64,000 bases of DNA from contig NZ_CP083646.1 of NCBI RefSeq assembly GCF_020099275.1, forward strand, positions 2,542,001-2,606,000, in the 5' to 3' direction. The notes beneath the pieces are model-generated. The model was given only the letters and a program-made list of their open reading frames with translations, ran no database searches and was not told the DNA's origin. Source of the DNA: Corynebacterium falsenii (GTDB lineage: Bacteria > Actinomycetota > Actinomycetes > Mycobacteriales > Mycobacteriaceae). Shown piece after piece: positions 38,430 to 46,825 of this stretch. A program made the position numbers and the translations under genes. Position 1 is the first letter of the stretch. Each line of letters opens with the position of its first letter.

Positions 38430-38953
38430 TCGGTGCCGGCATCCCCGGCCGTATCAACCTCAATGTGGGCCGCAGGCATTTCTGCGAAGTGCTCATCCTC
38501 TTGCCTAGCCCACATGGCCCAGTGACTGGCGAACTCCGGGTCGCGCGCCAGCGCCCGGCGCCTGCGCACGTCGGCCGGGGCGTGGACCAGCACAGTCAGC
38601 ACACGCTCGCCCGATCGCTGTTCGGCCGCGGCGAGCGCGTCTCGGTTCAGCGCCCCGCAACCCTCCACGATGAGGTCTCGGCGCGGGTCGATTGCCTGCC
38701 AATCACCCTCCGCCTCCGCGTACCAATCCCATGTGCGAAAGCCCGCGTCCGTGCGCGCCAGGATGTTCTCGCTGAGAATCTTTTTCGCCGACGCCAAACC
38801 CCACCATCCCCGGTACACATCATCCATATGGACGATCTGGGGCTGGCTGCCTGTCACGTCGGCCATCGCGGCGGCTAGTTGCGCGGCAAGTGTTGTCTTC
38901 CCTGATCCGCTGCGCCCGTCGATGAGGATGGTGGCTGGGTTAGCGCACGTCAC
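38426..38953 (-). CDS. small P-loop (uridine kinase-like) protein
   Basis: About 175 aa. Walker A is LIDGRSGSGKTT (about 9-20), VHMDDVYRGWWGL resembles the acceptor-binding HMDDFY motif of uridine/nucleoside kinases, and LIVEGCGALNRDAL resembles their second acid loop. It therefore likely phosphorylates a small hydroxylated substrate, but the family contains many orphans. Start alternatives are GTG at 38953, 38962 or 38965; the longer two overlap the ykoC stop, so it is probably coupled to the transporter operon, perhaps as a salvage kinase. A further upstream extension would run through ykoC out of frame. Confidence 0.7.
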   Translation of the reverse strand: MTCANPATILIDGRSGSGKTTLAAQLAAAMADVTGSQPQIVHMDDVYRGWWGLASAKKILSENILARTDAGFRTWDWYAEAEGDWQAIDPRRDLIVEGCGALNRDALAAAEQRSGERVLTVLVHAPADVRRRRALARDPEFASHWAMWARQEDEHFAEMPAAHIEVDTAGDAGTD

Positions 38954-38954
38954 T

Positions 38955-39746
38955 CTAGCCACCACTACCCACCACTCCCAGCAGCCTAAAGTCCCCAGTG
39001 GAGATGGCCACGGCGAGTGCTGTGAGGCTGACGGCGAGGCACACGCCCAGCACAGCGAGGTCCGCCCAACCGAAGTGCGCCTGCCGGGCCCAGGTGCGCT
39101 GCACGGGCTCACCATCGGGGCCGGTGGTGGTGCCGAAGCCCCGGGCCTCCATGGCCGTGGCGAGCTTGGAGCCGCGCCGCAGGGCCAGCACGAGCAGCGC
39201 GAACATTTGCTTGGGTAGCCGGATCCAGCGGGAATCTTCGGCGAGCCCCCTGGCCCGGCGGGCGCGGTCCACGGCGTTCCAATCTTGCCGGAAGAGCGTG
39301 ACGAGCCGCACGCCCGCCACCGCGCCGATGACGAATCGGGAAGGTAGGCGCCATAGTTGTGCCAGACCGTCACCCAACCGGGTGGGGTCGAGCTGGTTGG
39401 TGAGGATCACGGCGGGCAGGCCCACGGCGAGCACGCGGACCATGACCGCGATGCTGAGGCTCACGGAGTTCTGGGTGACCTGGATGAGCCAGAAGCTGAA
39501 GTATTCTTCTCCCCCGGCGCGGCCGTAGAACAGCATGCTGATGCCGGTGAGGGGCGCGAGGACGAGCAGGGGCCAGCCGCGGCGAATCAGTGCCTTCGGC
39601 CCCACGCCGCACAGCGGTGCCAGGAGGATAGTGAGTGCGAGGGCGACGCTCGCGGAGACCACGTCGATGCTGAGCAGCAGCGGCGTGGTGAGCAGCACCA
39701 TCGCCAGGATGCGCGTGGTGGGGTCGATGTAGCGCAGCACGTTCAC
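38955..39746 (-). CDS. ykoC: ECF transporter transmembrane component (EcfT), YkoC-like
   Basis: 263 aa CbiQ/EcfT protein. NVLRYIDPTTRILAMVLLTTPLLLSID is the usual start, and the two coupling-helix signatures that contact the ATPases are RARRARGL and MEARGFG. The GTG start at 39746 has AGGAG eight bases upstream and lies two bases after the ATPase stop. It links the S component (YkoE-like) and the double ATPase in a hydroxymethylpyrimidine/thiamin-type importer. Confidence 0.9.
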   Translation of the reverse strand: MNVLRYIDPTTRILAMVLLTTPLLLSIDVVSASVALALTILLAPLCGVGPKALIRRGWPLLVLAPLTGISMLFYGRAGGEEYFSFWLIQVTQNSVSLSIAVMVRVLAVGLPAVILTNQLDPTRLGDGLAQLWRLPSRFVIGAVAGVRLVTLFRQDWNAVDRARRARGLAEDSRWIRLPKQMFALLVLALRRGSKLATAMEARGFGTTTGPDGEPVQRTWARQAHFGWADLAVLGVCLAVSLTALAVAISTGDFRLLGVVGSGG

Positions 39747-39748
39747 GG

Positions 39749-41248
39749 CTAGTGCTCCTTTCCGGAACCGTCGCCGAGCTCTAGGATCTGTTGGCCCATG
39801 AGCTCGGTGTACTCGGCACTGTGAGAGATCGACAGCAGTGCTGTGCCACCGGCAACGAGGTCTTGCAGCATCCGCACGAGGGTACTGAAGGTGCGCCGGT
39901 CCTGGCCGAAGGTGGGCTCGTCGAGGATGAGCAGCGCCGGGTTCGTGGCCAGCATGGTGGCCACGGATAGGCGGCGCTTCTCCCCGCCGGAGAGTGTGAA
40001 CGGGTTGGCCCGCGCCACGTGGACTAGGCCGAGTTCGCCGAGGAGTCTCTCGGCAGTGGCGTGGGCGTGCTCGGCATCCATGCCCGCGGCCTTGGGTCCC
40101 AGCAACAGTTCTTCTTCCACGGTGCGGGCGGCGAATTGGTGCTCGGGGTCTTGGAAGACGTAGCCAATGCGTTGCACGAGGTGGCGGGAGGACCACGTGT
40201 GCGGCTGCGCCTTGGCGGGACTGATGCGGCGGGTCGTGCGCATCGTCGCGCTGGCGTCCACCCGTCCCGCCAGGGGCGCAAGCAGCCCGCCGAGGGTGAG
40301 TGCCAGCGTGGTCTTACCCGCGCCGTTATGCCCCCGCAGCACGGTGGAGCCCTGGTTCACCCCGATGTTGAGGTGGCGGCGGACGGGCGTGGTGGCGTCC
40401 CAGCCAATCGTGAGATCCTCGGTGCGCACGAGCGCGCGGTCGTGAGCGCTGCTGGGTAGGCGGGGAATGTCGAGGGGCACGCCGGGCACCCAGATCCCCG
40501 CGGCGACGAGGTCGTCGGCATAGCGGGTGAGGATGGCGGCGGGGACACCATCGGCCACGATGGGCCGGGGTGCGCTGGGCGGGGCCAGCACGATGACTCG
40601 GTCGACGTAGTCCTGCCAGGTCTCTACCCTGTGCTCGACAATGACGAGGGTGGCGCCGGTGTCCGTGGCGGCGCGGATGACGGCCTCGCGCACCTCTTCC
40701 ACGCCCTCGGGGTCGAGGTTCGCGGTGGGCTCGTCGAGCACGATTACGCCGGGGCGCATGGCCAGAACCCCGGCCAGGGCCAGCCGCTGCTTCTGTCCGC
40801 CGGACAGCCGGGCGGTGGAGCGCTCCATGACGTCCTCGGTGGGGTCATCACTGTTCAGTGTGTCCAGCCCCACGAGCCGCAGCGCAGCCGCGGCGCGCTC
40901 CCACATTTCTTCGCGGGCGATGCCGAGGTTCTCGCAGCCGAAAACAACGTCGTCCCCCACCCGGGCTGCGATGACCTGGGAATCCGGATCCTGCAGCACC
41001 ATGCCCACGCGGCCCCGGGCTTGCTGCGGTGGCATACCGCCCACGAGGATCTCGCCCGTGGCCTCGCCCTCGTCGTCATCCCCCAAGACCCCGGCGATAC
41101 CCGCCAGCAGGGTGGATTTTCCCGCCCCGGAAGCCCCGAGCAGCAGCACTTTCTGCCCCGGCGGGATGGTGAGGGTGATGTCCTCGATCGCGGGGTTCTT
41201 TCGTCCGGCGTGGCGCCAGCCGAAGTGGTTGATCTCTACCGGGTACAC
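39749..41248 (-). CDS. ykoD: ECF transporter duplicated ATP-binding protein, YkoD-like
   Basis: 499 aa with two ABC domains in one chain: Walker A GASGAGKST and GHNGAGKTT; signatures RLSGGQKQR and TLSGGEKRR; Walker B VIVLDEPTANLD and LLILDEPTFGQD; Q-loops VLQDPDSQ and FQDPEHQ. It energises the YkoE/YkoC pair. The GTG start at 41248 lies 11 bases after the ykoE stop; the frame is open much further upstream but only as an out-of-frame shadow of ykoE. The domains are joined by a linker around residue 250. Confidence 0.92.
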   Translation of the reverse strand: MYPVEINHFGWRHAGRKNPAIEDITLTIPPGQKVLLLGASGAGKSTLLAGIAGVLGDDDEGEATGEILVGGMPPQQARGRVGMVLQDPDSQVIAARVGDDVVFGCENLGIAREEMWERAAAALRLVGLDTLNSDDPTEDVMERSTARLSGGQKQRLALAGVLAMRPGVIVLDEPTANLDPEGVEEVREAVIRAATDTGATLVIVEHRVETWQDYVDRVIVLAPPSAPRPIVADGVPAAILTRYADDLVAAGIWVPGVPLDIPRLPSSAHDRALVRTEDLTIGWDATTPVRRHLNIGVNQGSTVLRGHNGAGKTTLALTLGGLLAPLAGRVDASATMRTTRRISPAKAQPHTWSSRHLVQRIGYVFQDPEHQFAARTVEEELLLGPKAAGMDAEHAHATAERLLGELGLVHVARANPFTLSGGEKRRLSVATMLATNPALLILDEPTFGQDRRTFSTLVRMLQDLVAGGTALLSISHSAEYTELMGQQILELGDGSGKEH

Positions 41249-41259
41249 GGGAGTGTGGG

Positions 41260-41919
41260 CTAGACCAGTTCGCGGCGTTCGCGGCCGGCCGCGAAGCGAT
41301 CCAGCGCGCCCGTGGCGGCCAGGCCACGAACAAGGTAGTAGCCCACGATGCCCGCCAGCACGGCGCCGGACAGGGCGGTGCACACCAGGTAGATCGCGTT
41401 GTAGCTGAAGCTCATGGCGAAGTTGCCGCTGGTGACCAGCTCGAGCGCCCATTCTGCGGCACCTGCCACGGCACCGGCGAGCATGGCGACCCACAGGGAG
41501 AAGCGGCGGTAGGCGAAGATCGCGAAGATGAGCTCCGCGCCGAGGCCCTCCACGATGCCGGAGTAGAGGGTCTCTACACCCCACTGGTTACCGATGAGGG
41601 CAGACACCGTTGCCGCCAGCAGTTCCACGAACAGGGCGGCGCCGGGCTTGCGGATGATCAGTCCGCCGACAACGCCCGCGAGGACCCAGCCACCATTGAA
41701 TAGGCCGCCGAAGCCTGGGGTGATGGCGTCGAAGGCGGAGTAACCGGCGCCGCCCACGCCGTTCCAGATCCAGAAGATCAGCCCGCAGGCCACGCCCAAT
41801 ACGGCGGCGGTGATGATGTCCACGCCGCGCCAGGACAGGGAGCGGCGGGGCTGCCGCGACGGCGTGCGTGCGGATGAAGAGCCAGAAGAGCCAGAGGATG
41901 CAGGAGAAGCGTCAGTCAT
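41260..41919 (-). CDS. ykoE: ECF transporter substrate-specificity component, YkoE-like (HMP/thiamin)
   Basis: 219 aa. A serine-rich hydrophilic N-terminus (residues 1-28) precedes five or six membrane segments. LSWRGVDIITAAVLGVACGLIFWIWNGVGGA, FGGLFNGGWVLAGVVGGLIIRKPGAAL and GIVEGLGAELIFAIFAYRRF are YkoE-family blocks, associated with hydroxymethylpyrimidine or thiamin uptake. First of three genes (S-A-T order). I looked for a TPP riboswitch in the roughly 80 bases upstream and do not see one. Confidence 0.85.
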   Translation of the reverse strand: MTDASPASSGSSGSSSARTPSRQPRRSLSWRGVDIITAAVLGVACGLIFWIWNGVGGAGYSAFDAITPGFGGLFNGGWVLAGVVGGLIIRKPGAALFVELLAATVSALIGNQWGVETLYSGIVEGLGAELIFAIFAYRRFSLWVAMLAGAVAGAAEWALELVTSGNFAMSFSYNAIYLVCTALSGAVLAGIVGYYLVRGLAATGALDRFAAGRERRELV

Positions 41920-42001
41920 GAAAGAAAAATCTACCCGAGTTCACGCATTTTAGATACGCCTGTGTGGCGAAATGCCCCCTGGGCCTGCCCCGTGCTGGTT
42001 G

Positions 42002-43213
42002 CTATGCCGACTGGTGGCGGTCGAAAAACGCTGTGATTTCGCTCGTGGCCGTCACGGCGTTAGAGCGGCGCTTGGCGAAGCTATCCTTAGAGGTCACGCC
42101 CGCCTCACCCGTCGTTTCGCCAGGCCACGTGTGGCCCGCATCTGCGATGGCTAGGTGGGTGACCTCCCCGTTTCCGTAGCAGCTGGGCCACTGCACGCGC
42201 AGGATCTTATCCGTCACGCGGGTGGTGATGGGCGCGCCGAAGCATCCGGATCGTCCGGCGTACAGGCTCGAAAACTGCATCGCACCGAGATAGGGGGTGC
42301 CGTGACGGGTTCCGCCGTCGTAGCCGATCGTATCGTCCTTGCGGCCGTGGATCTCCAGGAACGGCACACTGGGGCCCGGCGCAAACGAGACATTTGCGGC
42401 ACCAGCCGGTTGCGACTTCTGCTCTGAGCAGCCGCGCCACGTGCCGGGATAGTAGGCACCTGCCACCGCAGCGATGGCCGTGAACTGCTCCGGAATCTCG
42501 CACGCCAACTTCGCCGCGAACCCGCCACCGTTGGACATGCCTGCGGCGTAGATACGGTGCACATCCACGCTGTAGGTAGAAGACATCGCGTCGAGGATGT
42601 CCTTCGTAAACTGCACATCTTGGCCGTCCTTGGCCTTCGAGTAGGGCGCACCTTCCCACGATTCACCGAGGCCTCGGGGGTACACCACAATGGCACCGTC
42701 CCCCTCAAACCCGGTGTACCGGGACATCGATTCCGGCGTTTCACGGTAGCCGTGGAAGCTCAGGATAAGCGGGGTGGGCTTGCCCGCCTGGTTGTGAGCG
42801 GGCACCGCGCCAGCGGGTACGACCACCAGCATTTTTCGTTCGACGCCACCAGAGTTGATCGTGACCTCCCGCGTTTGCCCGGGTGCGGGTGGGTTGTGCA
42901 GCGGACGATCGTGTTCCGGCACGCGGGCTTGCGGTTCCGCTGCGAGCGGAGCGGTCTGGGTTTCCGTGATTGCCACGGCGGAGGTGGGGGCGTAATCGGC
43001 CGGTTCGCGCACGCTGGTGTGCGCCGCCCAGTCTTCTTCTGACCAGCCCGTGAGCCATTGGGCACCTGCTCCGATGCCTGCGGCGAACAATACCGCCCCA
43101 ACGATGAGAACCGCAGCGGCGATGCGCCGTCTACGGTAGAAGATCTCTGGGGTGGGGCGAGGTTGCCGAGGTTGCACTGTGTTGATTGTTCTGCGCCCTG
43201 GGGTGGTTGTCAA
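42002..43213 (-). CDS. membrane-anchored or secreted esterase, PHB depolymerase/LpqC-like
   Basis: 403 aa. A basic N-terminus (FYRRRRIAAAVLIVGAVLFAAGIGAGAQW) forms a membrane anchor at about 30-52, followed by a Pro/Ala-rich spacer (about 65-115). The catalytic part has SFHGYRETPESM, GAIVVYPRGLGESWEGA, YAAGMSNGGGFAAKLAC with the nucleophile Ser, LEIHGRKDDTIGY with Asp, and IADAGHTWPG with His: the feruloyl esterase/PHB depolymerase type. The cysteine-bearing loop GRSGCFGAP is family-typical. The TTG start has no clear ribosome binding site; a GTG at 43177 is an alternative. Confidence 0.85.
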   Translation of the reverse strand: MTTTPGRRTINTVQPRQPRPTPEIFYRRRRIAAAVLIVGAVLFAAGIGAGAQWLTGWSEEDWAAHTSVREPADYAPTSAVAITETQTAPLAAEPQARVPEHDRPLHNPPAPGQTREVTINSGGVERKMLVVVPAGAVPAHNQAGKPTPLILSFHGYRETPESMSRYTGFEGDGAIVVYPRGLGESWEGAPYSKAKDGQDVQFTKDILDAMSSTYSVDVHRIYAAGMSNGGGFAAKLACEIPEQFTAIAAVAGAYYPGTWRGCSEQKSQPAGAANVSFAPGPSVPFLEIHGRKDDTIGYDGGTRHGTPYLGAMQFSSLYAGRSGCFGAPITTRVTDKILRVQWPSCYGNGEVTHLAIADAGHTWPGETTGEAGVTSKDSFAKRRSNAVTATSEITAFFDRHQSA

Positions 43214-43246
43214 CAGAAAGCGCGCCCGGCGTGGCGTGGCTGCAAG

Positions 43247-46200
43247 TTACTGGAAGTCGCGCGAGCGCCCCTGCGCATCCGCGATCTGCGCCGCCGGGCG
43301 CAGCGCGGGCTCGACCGGTTCGATGAGGTCGGCGGTGACCGAAGCCGCGCCCTCCGCGTTGTGCACAATGCCGCGAATCACCACGATCTTCGCACCCAGC
43401 GCTTCCACCCGCTGCTTCTGCCATAGCCCCTGGGGGATGATGATGTTCGCCAGGCCCGTCTCGTCCTCCAACCCGACAAACACCACGCCCCCGGCGGTCA
43501 CCGGTGCCTGCCGGTGCGTCACCACACCGGCCACCCGGATGCGCTGCCCATCCGGCACGCGCAACAAGTCCCCGGCGGGGATCACCGGCGCACCGCCACG
43601 CGGCTGGCCCCGCCGCGCCCCAGAGGTCACCGGGCGGGTGTGCCATTGCTCCAAGAACTGCCGCAGCAGCTCCACCGGGTGCCCGTCCACGGTGATCCCC
43701 GTTGCTGCCAGGTCCGCGGCGGTGAGCTCAAAGGCGTTCATCCCCGGCAACGGAGGCGCCACGATATCGGACGTTCCGGGCAGCATCCCCGCCCGCTCCG
43801 TGGCCGCCACCCCGGCCGCCCACACCGCCTGGCGCCTGCTCAACCCCAGCGAGTCCAAGGCCCCGGCGCGCGCCAGCGCCTCCACCTGCGCCACCGTCAA
43901 CCCAACCTCGCGGGAAAGCTCGCTGACGCGGGTGAACCGTCCCCGGCGCTCGCGGACGTCCACGATGCGCGCGGCCACAGCCTCCCCGATGCCAGTGATG
44001 CCGGCCAGGCCCAAGCGGATCGCGCCGAGCGGCTCGGCGCTTCCCCGTCCCAGGCCGTGGACCCCGCGCGGCTCGTTGGTGGCACCGGGGGCGGGGGATG
44101 CTGGTGGCGTCGACCCATCCGCCGGAGGCGAGAGACAACAGTCAGGGTGTACATCGGAAGCATTAACATCCACGGGCAACACGCCCACCCCATGGCGCCG
44201 GGCATCGGCGATCAGCGACTGCGGCGAGTAGAACCCCATCGGCTGAGCCCGCAGCAGCGCCACGCAAAACTCCGCCGGATAGTGGTACTTAAACCACGCG
44301 GAGTAGTACACCAGCGAGGCGAACGACTGCGCGTGCGACTCCGGGAACCCATACGCGGCGAAGGCCACGATCTTGTCCCACAGCCGATCCGCGACCTCCC
44401 CGGTAATCCCCTGAGTGTCGCGCAGCCCCTGGTAGAAGCGCTGGCGCAGCCGCTCCATCTTCTCCGGCGACCGCTTCGACCCCATGGCTCGGCGCAGTGA
44501 ATCGGCCTCGGCTCCGGAAAACCCGGCGGCGTCCACCACAACCTGCATGAGCTGCTCCTGGAACAACGGAATGCCCAGGGTTTTGGTGAGGGCCGGCTTC
44601 AGGCACGGGTGGTCGAACGTCACGGGCTCTAGGCCATTGCGGCGACGGATGTACGGATGCACCGACCCGCCCTGGATCGGACCGGGACGGATGAGCGCGA
44701 CCTCCACCACCAAGTCGAAGAAGGTGCGCGGCTTCAACCGGGGCAGGGTGTTCATCTGCGCACGCGATTCCACCTGGAACACACCCACGGCATCGGCGCG
44801 GGCAAGCATGGCGTACACCTCCTTCTCCACCGGATCCAGGCGCCACAGCTCGACCGTGCGGCCGCGGTGGCGCTGCACCTGATCGACCGCGTGGTGGAGG
44901 GCCTCGAGCATGCCCAGCCCCAGCAGGTCGAACTTCACCAGACCGACGGCGGCGCAATCGTCCTTGTCCCACTGCACCACGGAGCGGTCCTTCATCCGCG
45001 CCCACTCGGTGGGCACCACGTCCGCAATCGGGCGGTCGCAGATGACCATGCCGCCGGAGTGAATGCCCAGGTGCCGGGGATGATCGCGGAGCTGGTCGGC
45101 GACGGAGTGGACGATCTCTGGGGCGTCCTCTGTTCCTCGAGTCCAAGCGTCCACGCGGCCCGGGGCGTATCCGAGCGCGCGGGCGGCGTCGCGGAGCGCG
45201 CCCTTGCGGCGGTAGGTGATGACGTTGGCGACCTGCGCGGCATTCTCCCGGCCGTACCGGGAGTAGACGTACTGGATGGCTTCCTCGCGGCGGCCGGATT
45301 CAATATCCAAGTCGATATCGGGCGGGCCATCGCGCTCTGGGGAGAGGAAGCGTTCGAACAGCAGCCCGGCCGCCACGGCGTCCACGGTGGTGATGCCGAG
45401 GGCGAAGCACACCGCGGAGTTCGCCGCCGACCCGCGGCCCTGGCAGAAGATGTTGTTGCTGTGGCAGAAGGAGACGATGTCGTGGACGATGAGGAAGTAT
45501 CCCGGAAAGCCCAGCTCCTCGATGGTCTGCAGCTCCTTGTCGATTGTTGCCCAGGCCCGCTGGGTGGCGCTGGTTTGCGCGGAGCGGGGGCCGTAGCGGT
45601 GCGCGGCCCCGCGGTAGGTCACCTCCCGGAGCCAGGACATTTCCGTGTAGCCCTCCGGCACGGGAAAGTGTGGCAGGTTCGGCGCCACGAGGTTGAGGGT
45701 GAACGCGCATTCGCGCGCCACGTCCACGGAGGTCTGCACGGCCTCGGCCAGCCACGGGCAGTCGCCGGCGAGCTGCAGCATCTCGTCCCCGGAGCGTAAC
45801 CAGCTGCCGCCGGTGGGGTGCAGCGTGGGGCCCGCGGCGGCGACATCGCGGCGGTCGTGCAGCGCGGCTTTCACGCCCGCGAGCCGGGCGGCGGACGGGG
45901 TAGCGCACGTGGGCACGGCGCTGACGATGCTGCGCAGCCCCAGGTCCTGGGCCAGGGAATGGAGCAGGTCGTTGCAGTCCGCGTCGATGGGGTTCATCGT
46001 GTGCTGCAGCTGCACCACGCAATTGTCCGCGCCGAACTCCGCCACGAGTTCTCCCGCGCGGTGGCGCTGCGGCCAATCAATGACGATGATCCACTGCCCA
46101 CCCGCGGCAGCGGCGAGGTGATGCAGGTCGGGGTAGGTCACCGCGTCCTTATCCCGGTCGGCCATGCGTGCCTGGGCGATGGTGGTGCTGAGCCGCCGGT

Positions 46201-46717
46201 AGCCTTCCTGCCCGCGGCACAGCACGGTTAATGGTGGTTCTCCTTGACCGTCGACGCCCAATTCCGCCCCAAACACAGTATCGATCTGGTGTTCCGCGGC
46301 GGCCATCGCGAAGCGGGCTGCGCCGTAGAGCCCATCGCGGTCGAGGCATGCCATGGCGTGGAGCCCCAGCGCGGCGGCGTGCTCTGCCATGTCCTCGGGT
46401 GTGCTGGCGCCGCGGAGGAAGTTGTAGGCCGTGCAGGCGTGGAGTTCGGCGAAGGGAGTGGCGGAGGCTGGGCGGCGACTGGTAGTTTCTGCAGGTTCTG
46501 CAGGTTCTTCGAGGCTGCGAGCTCGGGCGTACTCCCCCGTCCCCTCGGCTACACCGATGGCGTGCAGAGGTGTGCCGGGCGCGCCATTACCACGGCGCAG
46601 CCCGCCGGACAGGATCTGTTCGAGCTGCGACCAGCTCAGCGGGGCGCCGTGCGAGAAGTGGTAGCTGTCTCGGGAGGCACGGGGTTTCACACTCTCCGTT
46701 CTAGCACAATTAGACAT
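43247..46717 (-). CDS. dnaE2: error-prone DNA polymerase III alpha subunit
   Basis: 1156 aa family C polymerase used in SOS mutagenesis with ImuA' and ImuB. The PHP domain starts at FAELHACTAYNFLRGAS; the catalytic core has GRGSAANSAVCFALGIT, PDIDLDIESGRREE (two Asp) and the third acid region ALIRPGPIQGGSVHPYIRRR; the fingers contain FQEQLMQVVVDAAGFSGAEAD and the OB-fold region is VTAGGVVFVGLEDETGLANIII. The C-terminus lacks the tau-binding tail of DnaE1, as usual for DnaE2. ATG at 46717 falls inside a LexA-like box; a GTG at 46690 with GGAG just upstream is a good alternative start. Confidence 0.95.
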   Translation of the reverse strand: MSNCARTESVKPRASRDSYHFSHGAPLSWSQLEQILSGGLRRGNGAPGTPLHAIGVAEGTGEYARARSLEEPAEPAETTSRRPASATPFAELHACTAYNFLRGASTPEDMAEHAAALGLHAMACLDRDGLYGAARFAMAAAEHQIDTVFGAELGVDGQGEPPLTVLCRGQEGYRRLSTTIAQARMADRDKDAVTYPDLHHLAAAAGGQWIIVIDWPQRHRAGELVAEFGADNCVVQLQHTMNPIDADCNDLLHSLAQDLGLRSIVSAVPTCATPSAARLAGVKAALHDRRDVAAAGPTLHPTGGSWLRSGDEMLQLAGDCPWLAEAVQTSVDVARECAFTLNLVAPNLPHFPVPEGYTEMSWLREVTYRGAAHRYGPRSAQTSATQRAWATIDKELQTIEELGFPGYFLIVHDIVSFCHSNNIFCQGRGSAANSAVCFALGITTVDAVAAGLLFERFLSPERDGPPDIDLDIESGRREEAIQYVYSRYGRENAAQVANVITYRRKGALRDAARALGYAPGRVDAWTRGTEDAPEIVHSVADQLRDHPRHLGIHSGGMVICDRPIADVVPTEWARMKDRSVVQWDKDDCAAVGLVKFDLLGLGMLEALHHAVDQVQRHRGRTVELWRLDPVEKEVYAMLARADAVGVFQVESRAQMNTLPRLKPRTFFDLVVEVALIRPGPIQGGSVHPYIRRRNGLEPVTFDHPCLKPALTKTLGIPLFQEQLMQVVVDAAGFSGAEADSLRRAMGSKRSPEKMERLRQRFYQGLRDTQGITGEVADRLWDKIVAFAAYGFPESHAQSFASLVYYSAWFKYHYPAEFCVALLRAQPMGFYSPQSLIADARRHGVGVLPVDVNASDVHPDCCLSPPADGSTPPASPAPGATNEPRGVHGLGRGSAEPLGAIRLGLAGITGIGEAVAARIVDVRERRGRFTRVSELSREVGLTVAQVEALARAGALDSLGLSRRQAVWAAGVAATERAGMLPGTSDIVAPPLPGMNAFELTAADLAATGITVDGHPVELLRQFLEQWHTRPVTSGARRGQPRGGAPVIPAGDLLRVPDGQRIRVAGVVTHRQAPVTAGGVVFVGLEDETGLANIIIPQGLWQKQRVEALGAKIVVIRGIVHNAEGAASVTADLIEPVEPALRPAAQIADAQGRSRDFQ

Positions 46718-46726
46718 TATGTTCGA
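46711..46726 (-). promoter_or_regulatory. LexA-like box overlapping the dnaE2 start
   Basis: On the minus strand: TCGAACATAATGTCTA. The left half matches the corynebacterial SOS consensus fully (TCGAACA), the right half weakly. It contains the annotated ATG, so either start 46690 is used or LexA blocks the start itself. Confidence 0.45.
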
Positions 46727-46825
46727 AGAATCACATGTAATATCTCGCTTGCCTGCACGTTAACGGCAGCTGAACACTTGCTGCAGCGGTTGAGGAGCAC
46801 TTTCGGCGGGAGAAGTATCAGAAGT

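Noticed and set aside
38954..39373. N-terminal extension of the small kinase up to 39373
   Set aside because: The extension runs through ykoC in the wrong frame and has no homology-like features; starts at 38953-38965 fit better.
41249..41584. N-terminal extension of the double ATPase up to 41584
   Set aside because: It reads ykoE out of frame; the ABC domain begins immediately after the GTG at 41248.
46244..46825. Extension of the phosphate transporter back to 46244
   Set aside because: It is antisense to the N-terminus of DnaE2; Pit proteins begin at VADTIILII-type sequence, matching the GTG at 46826.
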